Source: Phymatolithon calcareum (taxonomy: Eukaryota; Rhodophyta; Florideophyceae; Hapalidiales). Taken from it: a stretch of DNA of 64,000 nt. Numbering within the stretch: the stretch's first letter is position 1; each line of letters starts with the position of its first letter. The stretch is from the NCBI GenBank assembly GCA_977006965.1, contig OZ345374.1, positions 1,674,001-1,738,000 of the forward strand, read 5' to 3'. A program made the translations under genes and the position numbers. A model generated the notes under the pieces. It worked only from the letters and a program-made list of their open reading frames with translations. It searched no databases and was not told the DNA's origin. Below are positions 29,354-38,900 of the stretch, piece after piece.

Positions 29354-30775
29354 ATATGAAGCTGTGCTGTTGGTCTTATTTCAAAAATTGTACTTACTTC
29401 TCCGGCTTCCTCGAGCTAGCTGAGGGGCGGCGACAACTCTTGGCAACATAAACTTGGAAACTTACTTTTTATATTTCCTTGATATTGAAGTGCCTGTTGC
29501 AGAAGACGTAAGTGTGCATGAATTGGTCGCAGAAGGTCAGAGACTGGAGGATGACGCTGCCAATGGTGTGCTCTTTTCGATGGTAGGAAGACTTGTCGCG
29601 AACAACAAATAGGGCTCACTCTAAAGCTCCATTTTGTCTGATCCAATGTGGATCAATCGGTGGTGATGAAGGTGATTTGGATTTCGGGGAACAGGGTCGG
29701 TGGGGACCGGCCCTGTCCCTGTATCGTGACTTAGACATTGCTCTGACAACTGCGTAGGCCCTGTAAGCGGTCGGGATTATTCGACTTTCCCGACTATGAT
29801 ATATATCACGGACTACGTTGTGAAAGATTAATGCTCTACAGTAGCTCTTTTCCTTAACTTATGTTCTGTTGCGATGACGAACAGAGAACGACCCGACGTT
29901 GCTGTTTATCGCCCGTTGCAACGCTAGGTTTTCAGAAAAAAGAGAACGCAGTAAGCACGAACGTGGAAGCAGGCATGCTGAACGTCTTCATGAAACACTG
30001 GTTACGTAATGCAATCGTCCCTGTGGTCTGCATCATGCACCTGCTCGCACGAACTATTCTTACGTGCGTTTTTCCTCGTTTGCACAATTTTAACTAACGG
30101 CGTTGCCAGATTTCATTGACCGACTGCTCAATTTATAATGTAAGAACAACTGAAGTGAAGTGAAGTCGTAACAAGGTAGCTGTAGGTGGCGCGATGAATT
30201 TAATTCGACTAGGCAGGCGCTTGGTTGGAATACTGCTAAGCGGTAGCGAAAGAAAAAGGAAAACTGGGACTCTTACCGTCGTAGGCGAGCAATGTGCGCT
30301 TTCTTTCTTCTTTATTGCGAACTGTGTGCCCGTTCTTCAACTTGCCCCTTACTCTTCGTCACGGGCGTCGCTTTAGAACTCATCATAGAATGGGTACGGG
30401 CAGGAAGCTCATGTCGATATGAAAGACTGCGAAGCTGTCGACAACGGTCTTCTTGCCCTGCACTACACGAACCCGATCTCGACACATGATCACCACAATG
30501 TCTGCGAGGGGAGGGACTCCGCAAGTGGCATGTACGAGGCAGAGAAGGCACTGGAGAGCATTTGGTTTTTCCACCGCGACACGCGCACGATTCAATGTCT
30601 CCTGATGTGCCATGCCATACATATTGTCGATGTTGTCATATGATACGTACCGTTTCTGACCTCAAACTTCGCCCTGTGCCACAGTAGGCCATCGTCCCAC
30701 ACAATTGATGTCAACTACAGTATTTACTTTACCTATGCTCTCCAGCAAAGTTCAGTCCTCTCTACTCGCTCTCGT
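29354..30775. other. Intergenic DNA with an rRNA-like remnant
   Basis: No convincing gene. Opposed 70-80-codon frames lie at 30312-30643. The only recognisable item is the rRNA-like piece at 30160-30190. Confidence 0.45.
30160..30190 (+). other. Fragment of small-subunit rRNA 3' end
   Basis: GTGAAGTCGTAACAAGGTAG followed by CTGTAGGTGG matches the nearly universal sequence close to the 3' end of 16S/18S rRNA. Neither side continues as rRNA, so it is a stray fragment of about 30 bp and not a gene. Confidence 0.6.
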
Positions 30776-32386
30776 ATGTCGCGTGCAATGCGTGCATTCG
30801 TAACCCCATGCTCGACATCGCGCCTACGCTCAGATCGTCTCCAACAAACCTGCATCTCTCGTCTCATCCCCACGCGCGTAGTCCGTCGACCACGCGCCTG
30901 TGCGGCCGCCCCACCGCCACCGTCCGACGAGCATCTTCCCCTGCGAACGCGCCTGAAATCGGCGGTTGAAACCCATCTCCTTCTCGGCAACGCCCTAACG
31001 CCCGAACTGTCCGCAATTCTCTGCGTCTACTTCGTGCAAGGTGCGCTAGGCATATCCCGTCTCGCCGTTGCATTCTTCCTCAAAGATGAACTCCACCTCT
31101 CCCCCAGTGCCGTTGCCTCTCTCACAGCCATCACTTCACTTCCCTGGCTCGTGAAGCCCGTCTACGGTTTTCTCACCGATGCCGTCCCCCTCTTCGGTTT
31201 CCGTCGCCGCTCCTATCTCCTTCTGTCCGCCATACTCGGCGTTTCTTCATGGCTTTATTTAGCCTGTGGCGCACACACAACTAACACAGCGTTAACCGCC
31301 CTCGTGGGCACGGCCGTCTCCGTGGCTTTTTCGGACGTTGTTGCCGATTCGCTCGTCGTCGAACGCGTTCGCGGAGCACCGTCCTCGCTTGCAGGGGCGC
31401 TGCAAACTTTATGCTGGGGCTCCAGCGCTACAGGCGGTCTGCTGGCTGCATATGCATCCGGCTCCCTGCTCACTGTCATTCCCGCACGGTCCATCTTCGC
31501 GTTTACCGCATTGCTTCCAGCCGCGACGGCCACACTCGCAGCCCTCATCGACGAGAAACGTGTCAAGGCCGATGACGGCGCGAGGGCGTTGGTGCGCGCG
31601 GCCGGCGACCGAGCGCGCACATTGTGGGACGCTGTGCGTGACCGGAAGGTGTTGTTGCCGGTCGCGTTTGTGTTTGCATGGCAGTCAGCGCCAGCGCCGG
31701 ACTCTGCTATGTTTTTCTTCTCGACGAACGTGCTACACTTCGGCCCGGAATTTCTCGGCCGTGTTCGACTAGCCTCCTCCGCTGCCGCGCTCATCGGCCT
31801 TTTCCTTTATCAACGTTTGTGGCGAGCGCTGCCGGTGAAAACACTGATGTTTCGCGCCGCACTTGCAAGCGTTCCGCTTTCGCTCACGCAGCTCGTGCTG
31901 GTGTCACGACTTAATGTCCAGTGGGGTATCAGTGACCAACTGTTTGCGCTCACGGATACCGCTGTGCTCACCGCGCTGGGACAGGTGGCATTCATGCCGA
32001 CTCTTGTGTTGGCTGCACGATTATGTCCACCGGGTATTGAGGGTACACTCTTTGCGGCGTTGATGAGCATTTATAACGCTAGTGGTGCGGTGAGCAGCGA
32101 GCTTGGCGCGCTGCTCACGCAGGCGTTGCATATCACGGAAAGTGATTTTTCAAATCTGGGACTTCTTGTTGCGATTTGCAGTTTTAGCAACTTGCTGGCA
32201 CTGCCGTTGCTTGACTTTTTGGATGAGGCTCCGGAGGTTGACCCTGATGTGGAAGCGAGTGACGAAATAGAAAGCAGTGTTCCGCTGGCTGCGGACGGAA
32301 ACGGTGTTGGCGTGGACAATCAGACGGTTGTGCCAGTGTCCATTGCAGATGAGAATGCATCAGCAGTGGATCGAAAGAAGCGATAA
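30776..32386 (+). CDS. BT1-family (folate-biopterin type) transporter, probably plastid, 536 aa
   Basis: BT1-family carriers (major facilitator type) move folates and pterins; plant and cyanobacterial members serve plastids. Residues 1-50 are Arg/Ser/Ala-rich without acids and fit a transit peptide. About twelve hydrophobic helices fill residues 75-490. Family landmarks visible are LPWLVKPVYGFLTDAVPLFG (122-141) followed by the basic RRRSY, and SDVVADSLVVERVR near residues 185-198. The C-terminal 50 residues are acidic and soluble. Intronless; ATG 30776 is the first in frame. Its 3' end faces the NmrA-like gene 56 bp away. Folate as substrate is inferred from family membership only. Confidence 0.9.
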   Translation: MSRAMRAFVTPCSTSRLRSDRLQQTCISRLIPTRVVRRPRACAAAPPPPSDEHLPLRTRLKSAVETHLLLGNALTPELSAILCVYFVQGALGISRLAVAFFLKDELHLSPSAVASLTAITSLPWLVKPVYGFLTDAVPLFGFRRRSYLLLSAILGVSSWLYLACGAHTTNTALTALVGTAVSVAFSDVVADSLVVERVRGAPSSLAGALQTLCWGSSATGGLLAAYASGSLLTVIPARSIFAFTALLPAATATLAALIDEKRVKADDGARALVRAAGDRARTLWDAVRDRKVLLPVAFVFAWQSAPAPDSAMFFFSTNVLHFGPEFLGRVRLASSAAALIGLFLYQRLWRALPVKTLMFRAALASVPLSLTQLVLVSRLNVQWGISDQLFALTDTAVLTALGQVAFMPTLVLAARLCPPGIEGTLFAALMSIYNASGAVSSELGALLTQALHITESDFSNLGLLVAICSFSNLLALPLLDFLDEAPEVDPDVEASDEIESSVPLAADGNGVGVDNQTVVPVSIADENASAVDRKKR

Positions 32387-32442
32387 GTCGCTTGTTTGCC
32401 ATTTTGGGTAAAGAAACCTATCTAATCCCGATGTAATCCCTC

Positions 32443-33582
32443 CTAACTTGCTTCTACAGAGTCTTTTGACTCCCCTTCAACTACGCCGTTGTCCTGAAAA
32501 GCGGCGGAAATTCTAGACAGTTCTCTCTTCCAAAACTGCGCATCCGGCACAAAAGGCTCTTCCCCATTCGAAACCTTTATAGTACAATCGGGGAACACAA
32601 AATCGCCGTCCGGATCCTCATCACGCATGCCATTGATAAACCTGTCATGCACCAGCACCTGACACACGACTTGTGCAAGGTCCACACGGCTCAACTGTCC
32701 CCTCCCACTATCGCTCTCAACCCCGTCAGCAGCGAATGGATGATCCATTCTAATTCTGCGAAACCCGCCATCCTCATCGACGAGCTTCACAGGACGAATG
32801 ACAACAAAAGCCAACCCACTGTCTCGTAACGCATCTTCCGCGACGCGTTTCGCACGTCCACTCGCCCCGTTCGCATCCGCAGCGCTAATTAACACGAAGC
32901 GTCGCACAGAGCTTGCCTTTTTCGCCGCGGCCACGAGCGCGGAGGCACCCGTGGAATACACAGTCTGTACGCCGCCAGGAATCCACCACGGCGCGGCGGC
33001 CGCAAACACGACCGCCGCTGCACCGTCCACTGCCTCGTACAGGGCTTCCGGGTTGTCCAGGGCGCCTTCAAAAACGTCGACGTTGTCGCCCGAAGGACCG
33101 AATATCTTCTCTGCGCGCTCAAATTCGCGCGTGAGGACGCGCACATTGAACCCCTGGTTCAGTAGTCCAAGTGTTATCCACTGCCCCGTGCGCCCGGTGC
33201 CACCGACCACCAGCACTGGATCGGGCTTGAGCAATTCAGTATCGGACTCATCTTGCTCCTCTTCTACCTCCGCATTGTCGTCGAGTCGCTTCCGCTCGCC
33301 GTAATATATGTAGCCGCGACCGTACTTCTTCATTGTGAGGTCATCGATTGCGTTTGCGAACGCACCGGCCTTCTCCTTCTTTGGAGACCGTCGTGGTCGG
33401 CGCTTTCCTCCCTTTTCGCTGGTGCTGCATGTCCATGGCGTATGACGCGGGCGTCGGTGCGGTGCTATGCAGGTGGAGCGCGTCGGATTCGACCGCTGTG
33501 TTGGAAGTGCTGAAAATGTCCAGCAAGGAAGCATTGCTGCTTCGAGTTGGGAAGAAACGGCGGGCACGGCGACTACATTCAT
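32443..33582 (-). CDS. NmrA-like NAD(P)-binding protein, probably plastid-targeted, 379 aa
   Basis: The Rossmann signature VLVVGGTGRTG (residues 123-133) begins an atypical short-chain dehydrogenase/NmrA fold running to about residue 345, with VRVLTRE after the second strand and VRRFVLISAAD in the middle, as in Tic62-like and other plastid NmrA proteins. Residues 1-70 are Ser/Thr/Arg/Pro-rich, a likely transit peptide; an acidic linker (104-117) follows. The usual catalytic YxxxK is not evident (RAKRVAEDAL in its place), so it may be a redox-sensing or binding protein instead of an enzyme. Starts at ATG 33582. It is convergent with the BT1 gene and divergent from the rhodanese gene. Confidence 0.87.
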   Translation of the reverse strand: MNVVAVPAVSSQLEAAMLPCWTFSALPTQRSNPTRSTCIAPHRRPRHTPWTCSTSEKGGKRRPRRSPKKEKAGAFANAIDDLTMKKYGRGYIYYGERKRLDDNAEVEEEQDESDTELLKPDPVLVVGGTGRTGQWITLGLLNQGFNVRVLTREFERAEKIFGPSGDNVDVFEGALDNPEALYEAVDGAAAVVFAAAAPWWIPGGVQTVYSTGASALVAAAKKASSVRRFVLISAADANGASGRAKRVAEDALRDSGLAFVVIRPVKLVDEDGGFRRIRMDHPFAADGVESDSGRGQLSRVDLAQVVCQVLVHDRFINGMRDEDPDGDFVFPDCTIKVSNGEEPFVPDAQFWKRELSRISAAFQDNGVVEGESKDSVEAS

Positions 33583-33930
33583 GAATCAGGTCTGACTCTT
33601 GAATCACAGTGCATTTCCTGAAGGTGGCTAGGGAGGAGCAAATGTGTCAAACAGTCAATTCGGAGGAGGAGAATAAAGCTGAGGTCAAACATGGCCACCA
33701 TGACCTCATCGGTGAAATCTGAATTCAGTGAGATCAGATCTACTTGTGCACACGTTGCACACTGTAATGAAGTCTATGACGAAATTGCTGATGCAGGAAA
33801 GAGGAATCATTGCTGCTCTAGATTACAGACATATTCCCGTCCTCAACGAGACAAAACACAATGCATTGGCTCTAAAACGCACACGAGACGCACAGGTCGG
33901 GAAAAACGAAGCTTGGGCGTTTTCCATAAT

Positions 33931-34581
33931 ATGCCACAGGAGCCCGCGACAAGCGAACCGTCCTCTTCTTTTTCTTTGCTGACTGCTCGCATTGATGCGC
34001 TCTTCCCGGGTCTGCCGTCATTGACGGCACATGAGCTGGACAGTCTAAGCACCTGCCGCGATACGCCTCCACTTCTCGTTGACGTGCGCGAGCCGGAAGA
34101 GCGGAAATGGAGCACTTTGAAAGGCTCTGTGACCGTTTCAGAGGCTGAGGTGCGCTTGCACGAGATGTCACTGGAAGCTCGGCGGGACGCGGCTATAGTC
34201 TGCTTCTGTACAGTGGGACTCCGTTCTGGGGCGTATGCGACCGACCTCGCGGCGCGATTTGGATTGCGTGGTATTCGAAACTACTCCATTCTGCGCCATG
34301 TTTGGGACGGCCGTTCATTAGGTGCATGGGAGAATGGAGGGGCATGGCGGGAAGTTGCGACCGTGCATATGTTCTCGTCGCGATATGAACCTCTGGCGCC
34401 TGCTGGCTTAAAGACGGTGGTTTTTTCGCCTGCCGTGGCATTCATGCGCTCGTTGGCGTATGTGCCAAGCATTCTTCGTGCGTTCATCATACGCCTGCCT
34501 GTCTGGTTTCGGGTGAGGGGTATGTGGATGTACCTCCGGTACATTCTGGATACACAATATCGGTGGCGAACGATCCAGTGA
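33931..34581 (+). CDS. Rhodanese-domain protein, 216 aa
   Basis: Rhodanese modules carry persulfide sulfur or act as phosphatase-like folds. The N-terminal LLVDVREPEE (48-57) and active-site loop CTVGLR (93-98) with Cys93 are intact; the loop length of six fits sulfurtransferases. The domain covers about residues 35-125. The C-terminal 60 residues (FMRSLAYVPSILRAFIIRL and on) are hydrophobic and basic and may attach to a membrane. The frame is open upstream to ATG 33691, which would add 80 residues of Cys/Arg-rich sequence unlike the rest; I prefer 33931 but cannot exclude the longer form. Intronless. Confidence 0.85.
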   Translation: MPQEPATSEPSSSFSLLTARIDALFPGLPSLTAHELDSLSTCRDTPPLLVDVREPEERKWSTLKGSVTVSEAEVRLHEMSLEARRDAAIVCFCTVGLRSGAYATDLAARFGLRGIRNYSILRHVWDGRSLGAWENGGAWREVATVHMFSSRYEPLAPAGLKTVVFSPAVAFMRSLAYVPSILRAFIIRLPVWFRVRGMWMYLRYILDTQYRWRTIQ

Positions 34582-35003
34582 GGGCGATGCACAGACACTG
34601 TACCGGGCAAAATATCATTGCCTTCCCTACCACTGTTGCCGACGCATGAACAGTAATGCGATAGCGCCAGCGTCTGTTGGAGATGACTAAGGGCGAAAAG
34701 AGAGCATTATTATCACCTCACAATTTTGAATCTGCGCGTGATGCTTTTTATTATTACTAAAAGAAATTAAATGATTTGATTCATCTGATTAACAGTTGGT
34801 TACCTCCATAGACGGGGGAATGCGGGAAACTCAAAGTGCAATTGCTCGCCCGTTCGTTGTTTGATCCCTACCTAGGCGGTTTTTCTTGGGCAGCCATACA
34901 CACGAGGACATTTTGCACATCCGCAAAAACGTTATGACGAGCTTTACTCGTCAAGAAGAACACGGGATGCAGCCGTGCAGGAAAGTGACGCGTCGTCCAT
35001 GTG
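34582..35003. other. Intergenic DNA, no gene seen
   Basis: A/T-rich around 34700-34800; nothing recognisable. Confidence 0.4.
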
Positions 35004-35225
35004 GCCATCTTCTTCTTCCGCCAGAACAGTCATCTTGTCTCCTTGATAGTTGCTTGACTGGCGCTGGTGGGTTGCATGGAATCTGACTTCGCCATCTTCT
35101 TCATCTTCGTCCACACGATTGATCTTGACGCCTTGATAGTTGCTTGACTGGCGCAGTTGGGTTGCATGGAATCCAACGTCGCCATCTTCTTCATCTTCGG
35201 CACGACCAGTCTTCATGTCGCCTTG
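35004..35225. repeat. Minisatellite of about 90-bp units
   Basis: The block from GCCATCTTCTTC to the same motif recurs at 35004, 35091 and 35181 (periods about 87 and 90 bp). Each unit holds TTGATAGTTGCTTGACTGGC and GGGTTGCATGGAAT. On the minus strand it is open and would encode a 29-30-residue repeat containing FHAT.QRQSSNYQG and EDEEDG (frame 34944-35273), so it may be the relic of a protein with repeats. There is no start context or neighbouring exon to support expression. Confidence 0.7.
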
Positions 35226-35239
35226 ATTCTTTCTTCGCG

Positions 35240-35856
35240 GTTTGGATGGACAATGGGTGGTTGGTGGGGACAAAAACTTCTTAAGTAGCCCTCAGATGGG
35301 TCTGAATGCTACGATTCGCGGTGCGTATATTTAGACACGTGAGTGTCGAAACGCGAGATTGCGCGTTTCAGCTCAGCCTGGAGGTCCCGTGAGTGGCTTA
35401 GGTCCTGTGTCTTCGTGTTGCAAAATAGCTTTTCGGCGCAGATTGGAGGTCCACTGAGTGGCTTACTTTGGCAAATTCGAGGTCTGGGATAAGCACTCTC
35501 AAGAAGACCAGAAACAAGTAATCTTGAGGTCAGGGGACTCTGTTTCACATACTGAAGCGTGTTTCTCAAAGCATTGCTATACAGCAAATTCGGAGAGAGT
35601 CTTACTGGCTCTGCATGAATTCATTTTTCTGGAAATACAAACAAACACATAACTATCTCCATTCGTTCAGGGCGTCTTCCACACTGCAGCATTCTGAAAT
35701 TTTGAATGAAACAGAATAGAACTTTTTCTGGGGCCACAAATAGAAAGAACTCCAGGGCAACTATCCACCCAAGGGATCGCATGCTGTACTAAACGGGTAC
35801 TTTCGCGCCCACTGTTTTGTCGCTGTACAAATGCGGTCGCTTTTTCCTCTCGCGAT
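35240..35856. other. Intergenic DNA, no gene seen
   Basis: Two short segments around CTCAGCCTGGAGGTCCCGTG (about 35373) and GATTGGAGGTCCACTGAGTG (about 35443) share GTGGCTTA and are a small direct repeat. No gene. Confidence 0.35.
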
Positions 35857-35867
35857 TGTACACCGCA

Positions 35868-36034
35868 AAAGAGATACTGGAAATGGCAGTTGATATTGTC
35901 CAAAGAAAATGTCCGAAGTCATCTACTTAATGAAAACGTAAGCGAAGGATTGTAGCGCAACGAGAAGTCTCTCAGGTGCAATGATAATTGACAAAGGGAT
36001 CTTCAATCAAACAGAAATCCAACTGGATTAATCC
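35868..36034 (+). mobile_element. 5'-truncated retro-insertion, family B, 167 bp
   Basis: Flanked by tgtacaccgca at 35857-35867 and 36035-36045 (11-bp target-site duplication). It holds the end of the family B ORF (GDTGNGS-free frame: EILEMAVDIVQRKCPKSST, then a stop) and the shared 3' region with GGATTGTAGCGCAACGAGAA and AAACAGAAATCC. The shortest of three copies. Confidence 0.88.
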
Positions 36035-36287
36035 TGTACACCGCACAACTCAGATCGCGATCGTCAGATGCCCATAGTAGGTGATCTGTTGGGTCACATA
36101 GGAACGTGCCTCTGGATTGTCTATGCGCTGTCCATTCTGTGCCTTGAGGTGTTAGGTTCGTTCCGCCACATTTATACAAATATAGTCTCAATTGACAGTT
36201 TGAATCTTTTCCTATTCTGGACAGGTCATCAAGAGTGTCGACGATCGCTAAGAGAACAGTATTAAATACTGCACTCCTATCGATCTT

Positions 36288-36346
36288 CATTGTCCCATTT
36301 TATTCAGAACACGAAATTTTTGTGTTCTGAACAATACGGGACAGTG
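36288..36346. repeat. 59-bp hairpin with 25-bp arms
   Basis: CATTGTCCCATTTTATTCAG at 36288 pairs with the segment ending CGGGACAGTG at 36346; a few G-T or mismatched positions, loop of nine bases. A small foldback element or structured RNA source. Confidence 0.65.
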
Positions 36347-37938
36347 TAAGCAGGAGAATGGTAAGCGACTCAGTAACAAACGTGCTAAAAAACGAGGCGC
36401 GCGTTGTGCATAGCGAATTATGCGGAGATCGCTGCATCGAAAAATTGTTGACAAGCTTCGCTGCCAACCTTAATTCTAGTTATTTCTTATCAAGAAACGA
36501 GTCGAACAACGAGAGTTGCCGCTACATTAGGAGGAGGATGCGGAAAAGATCACTACTTTACTGTACAGTAATTCAAACCTTGGAATAGGCATTGTGTCAT
36601 GATTCTCCGCTTAGCTTAGCCTAAGAACAAGGCAGATCAAAAGAATATGATATGCGTGCCTGGCCTGGAAAGTTTGACTCTAAAAAAGTAGTTCTATCTA
36701 GGAGTAATGCGTGCACTAAAACAACAATTTTAGGCCAAAAACGGCACTTTTACCCAACTTACGCCAAGCGTTTCACGCTAGCAGGGTCGTAAGGTTCGAA
36801 AATTTCTAGAGTGCCCAATAGTATAAACGAAAAGGGGTTCCTCTGACCAGGTTGAACTTTAACAGATTGACCTCTGTGTGTGTAGTAACTGCACTAAGAT
36901 CATTCTAGAAGGAGAACTTTTACCCTAATCTTCCCGAGACACTTTGCTTTCAACGTCAGTCTAAGTTACGAGCCCCCTTTCAGCTATGAAACCATTAATT
37001 TAAGAGGAAATTCACTACATGGCCACCAAAAATTGGAAAAATTCGCTACATGGCCATCTCGAGCCAAATCTACTACTCACCCCTAGCCAAAACTACTACT
37101 CATGCGTTTGCCAAAGCAATCTATGGGACAGTGAAATTTATTGCGTGCGCTACTCTCTACGCTTAGCTCCTGTGTAGTGGGCGAAAGGTTTCTCTTCTGA
37201 TGATTTGAGGCGACGGTGTGTTCCCTGGAGTTACAGTGTCAAAGCGAGACGAAGTTGCAAGCGCAGTGCAGATATCGGCGAAGACTTTCCGCCACTGATC
37301 GCAATTGTTTGCACGGTACCTCCAAAGAAGGTATGCTTATGATATTATTGTTTTGTAAATATGGTCCTCGCTCGCCATGTTGCACGACGATAAGCGAGAC
37401 AGAAAAATCAAACATTAGCGCTGTCTGTCCAGTGCTAACCGTCAGAGCAATCGAATGCACGCTGAGCGTTATTGAAATACTGGAGAGAATTCAAGTCAGG
37501 ACGAAGACCCATAGCATAAGGGTAGAAGTATGTAGTCTATTCGCATCTCGAGACTTCTTGTTATCCGCCATGTGTGCGTGTTCCAAAAACTACGGACAGA
37601 TCGCACTAGATCATTTCTGAATTCGAAAACCGTACTCCCGCTCTCGGCTCGGACAAATGCTAATTTTTTCAATTTTTGTACTTCTCGTAGTCAAACTCTG
37701 ACCCTCCTTGCTATTCAAATTTACCGATTGTGGAAAGACATGGAACGCCATCCAGCTCCTCACTTTCGTAAGCCTCTTACCTACTCATCCTATCTACCTT
37801 CCTCACGTGTTTCCAAGACAGTGTCATTGGGGGTGATGGCGTCAATCACTCTGCAACTGTCGTTCGCTAACATCTCTTCCAGCCAAAAATGACATCAAAG
37901 TTCCTGGAGTCAAGACTGACTCTCTGCATTTCACACTA
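36347..37938. other. Intergenic DNA, no confident gene
   Basis: A 134-codon frame (37216-37620) opens with GTG and has no family likeness. Around 37010-37100 short direct repeats occur (TCACTACATGGCCA/TCGCTACATGGCCA; ATCTACTACTCAC/AACTACTACTCAT). Confidence 0.35.
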
Positions 37939-38063
37939 CAGTCAATCCTTGCTAACTGGATGTCCAATGTGGAAAGGCCAGATACCGTATTCGTGGATGC
38001 CTCCTGTATTCTGAAAATCGAGGATATTCTAAAATCGAAGATCCATTTAACGAGGATTGACTG
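37939..38063. mobile_element. MITE of pogo/mariner type, 125 bp
   Basis: Terminal inverted repeats CAGTCAATCC(T/T)(T/C)G…CTGGAT/ATCCATTTAACGAGG, about 23 bp with three mismatches, flanked on both sides by TA (37937-37938 and 38064-38065). TA duplication and CAGT ends are typical of the Tc1/mariner/pogo superfamily. The ends resemble those of the larger element at 45197-45594 (CAGTCA…TCG…AAATGGA). No transposase. Confidence 0.72.
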
Positions 38064-38389
38064 TAATCCAGTTCATATTCGGAATTTTTACACTTGAGCG
38101 GAAAAGGAGAGGCGGGAAGCAGGACAGTGCCTATCCATTGTTCCATCTCTAAGATCATATAGACAGGCTTCACTTTACAATCATCCTCTAACTGGACCTT
38201 TTGGAGAGATTCAATAGCTGACTCGTGCTACCTCTGCCCTTGGCTCTTCAAGCGGACAATACGACCCAACTTGAGGAGGTTGCCAAAAAACACAGCGATC
38301 CGCAAGATGTCCCTTCAAGCGTTCTGAATTGCGTGAGAAGAGGCGTGGTTTGGCTGCATCCGCGATACGACAGTGGAATAACACACCAC

Positions 38390-38900
38390 TCACAATTATC
38401 AAATAACTGCAGGATCAAAGACCATGTCCATCGAAGAAAATCTGTGCATCTGCAATGTGCTGATTTTGCTAAAAGCACGCGGCAGGATTCACGAGCGAAG
38501 AAGTTATGAGCACCAACCCAGTCGTCTCCACGAACCTCGTAACGGACAGTGCTCTCGCTGCCTCAAAAGCATGCACCGTTGGCTTCGGCTCCGTTCCACC
38601 CTGAGGCTCCTGCCCAAGGCCACCCACGAGCACGAAGACATCTCGATCCCGACCAAACGCCCTGCCCGACGCTGGACACACCAGTACGACCGCGGCTGCT
38701 CGCCCTTCTTCTCATGCATAGTCTTTCACGAATAAAGTCCAGGAGTTGCTGGTGCAAATTACAATGCATATTGCGGAGAAATTCGCCCTACCAACCGTCA
38801 TTGCTTCAGCCGCGCTAGAACCGCGCCATTGCGCCAGGAACACTCAACAGGAAAAACCCCCAACAAGAAGAGCTGAAAAGCAGCATAGCATATGACCACA
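38390..38900 (-). pseudogene. Decayed inverted copy of the FAD monooxygenase 3' part
   Basis: The minus strand aligns with the last third of the gene at 41242-42540 in several frames. The NSVGQGACAG region appears as SSVGQGVWSG, FEAARTPRVTRFVETSR as FEAARALSVTRFVETTG, and the end WMYTDFDPPVIG as a shifted remnant near 38400-38440. Frameshifts separate these pieces, and the FAD-binding N-terminal half is missing or unrecognisable. It lies about 2.5 kb from its paralogue on the opposite strand. Confidence 0.78.

Noticed and set aside
30383-30622. Small gene at the minus strand of 30.4-30.6 kb
   Set aside because: Opposed frames of similar length on both strands and no family likeness.
32798-33304. 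168-codon frame opposite the NmrA-like gene
   Set aside because: Shadow; the opposite strand has a clear Rossmann fold.
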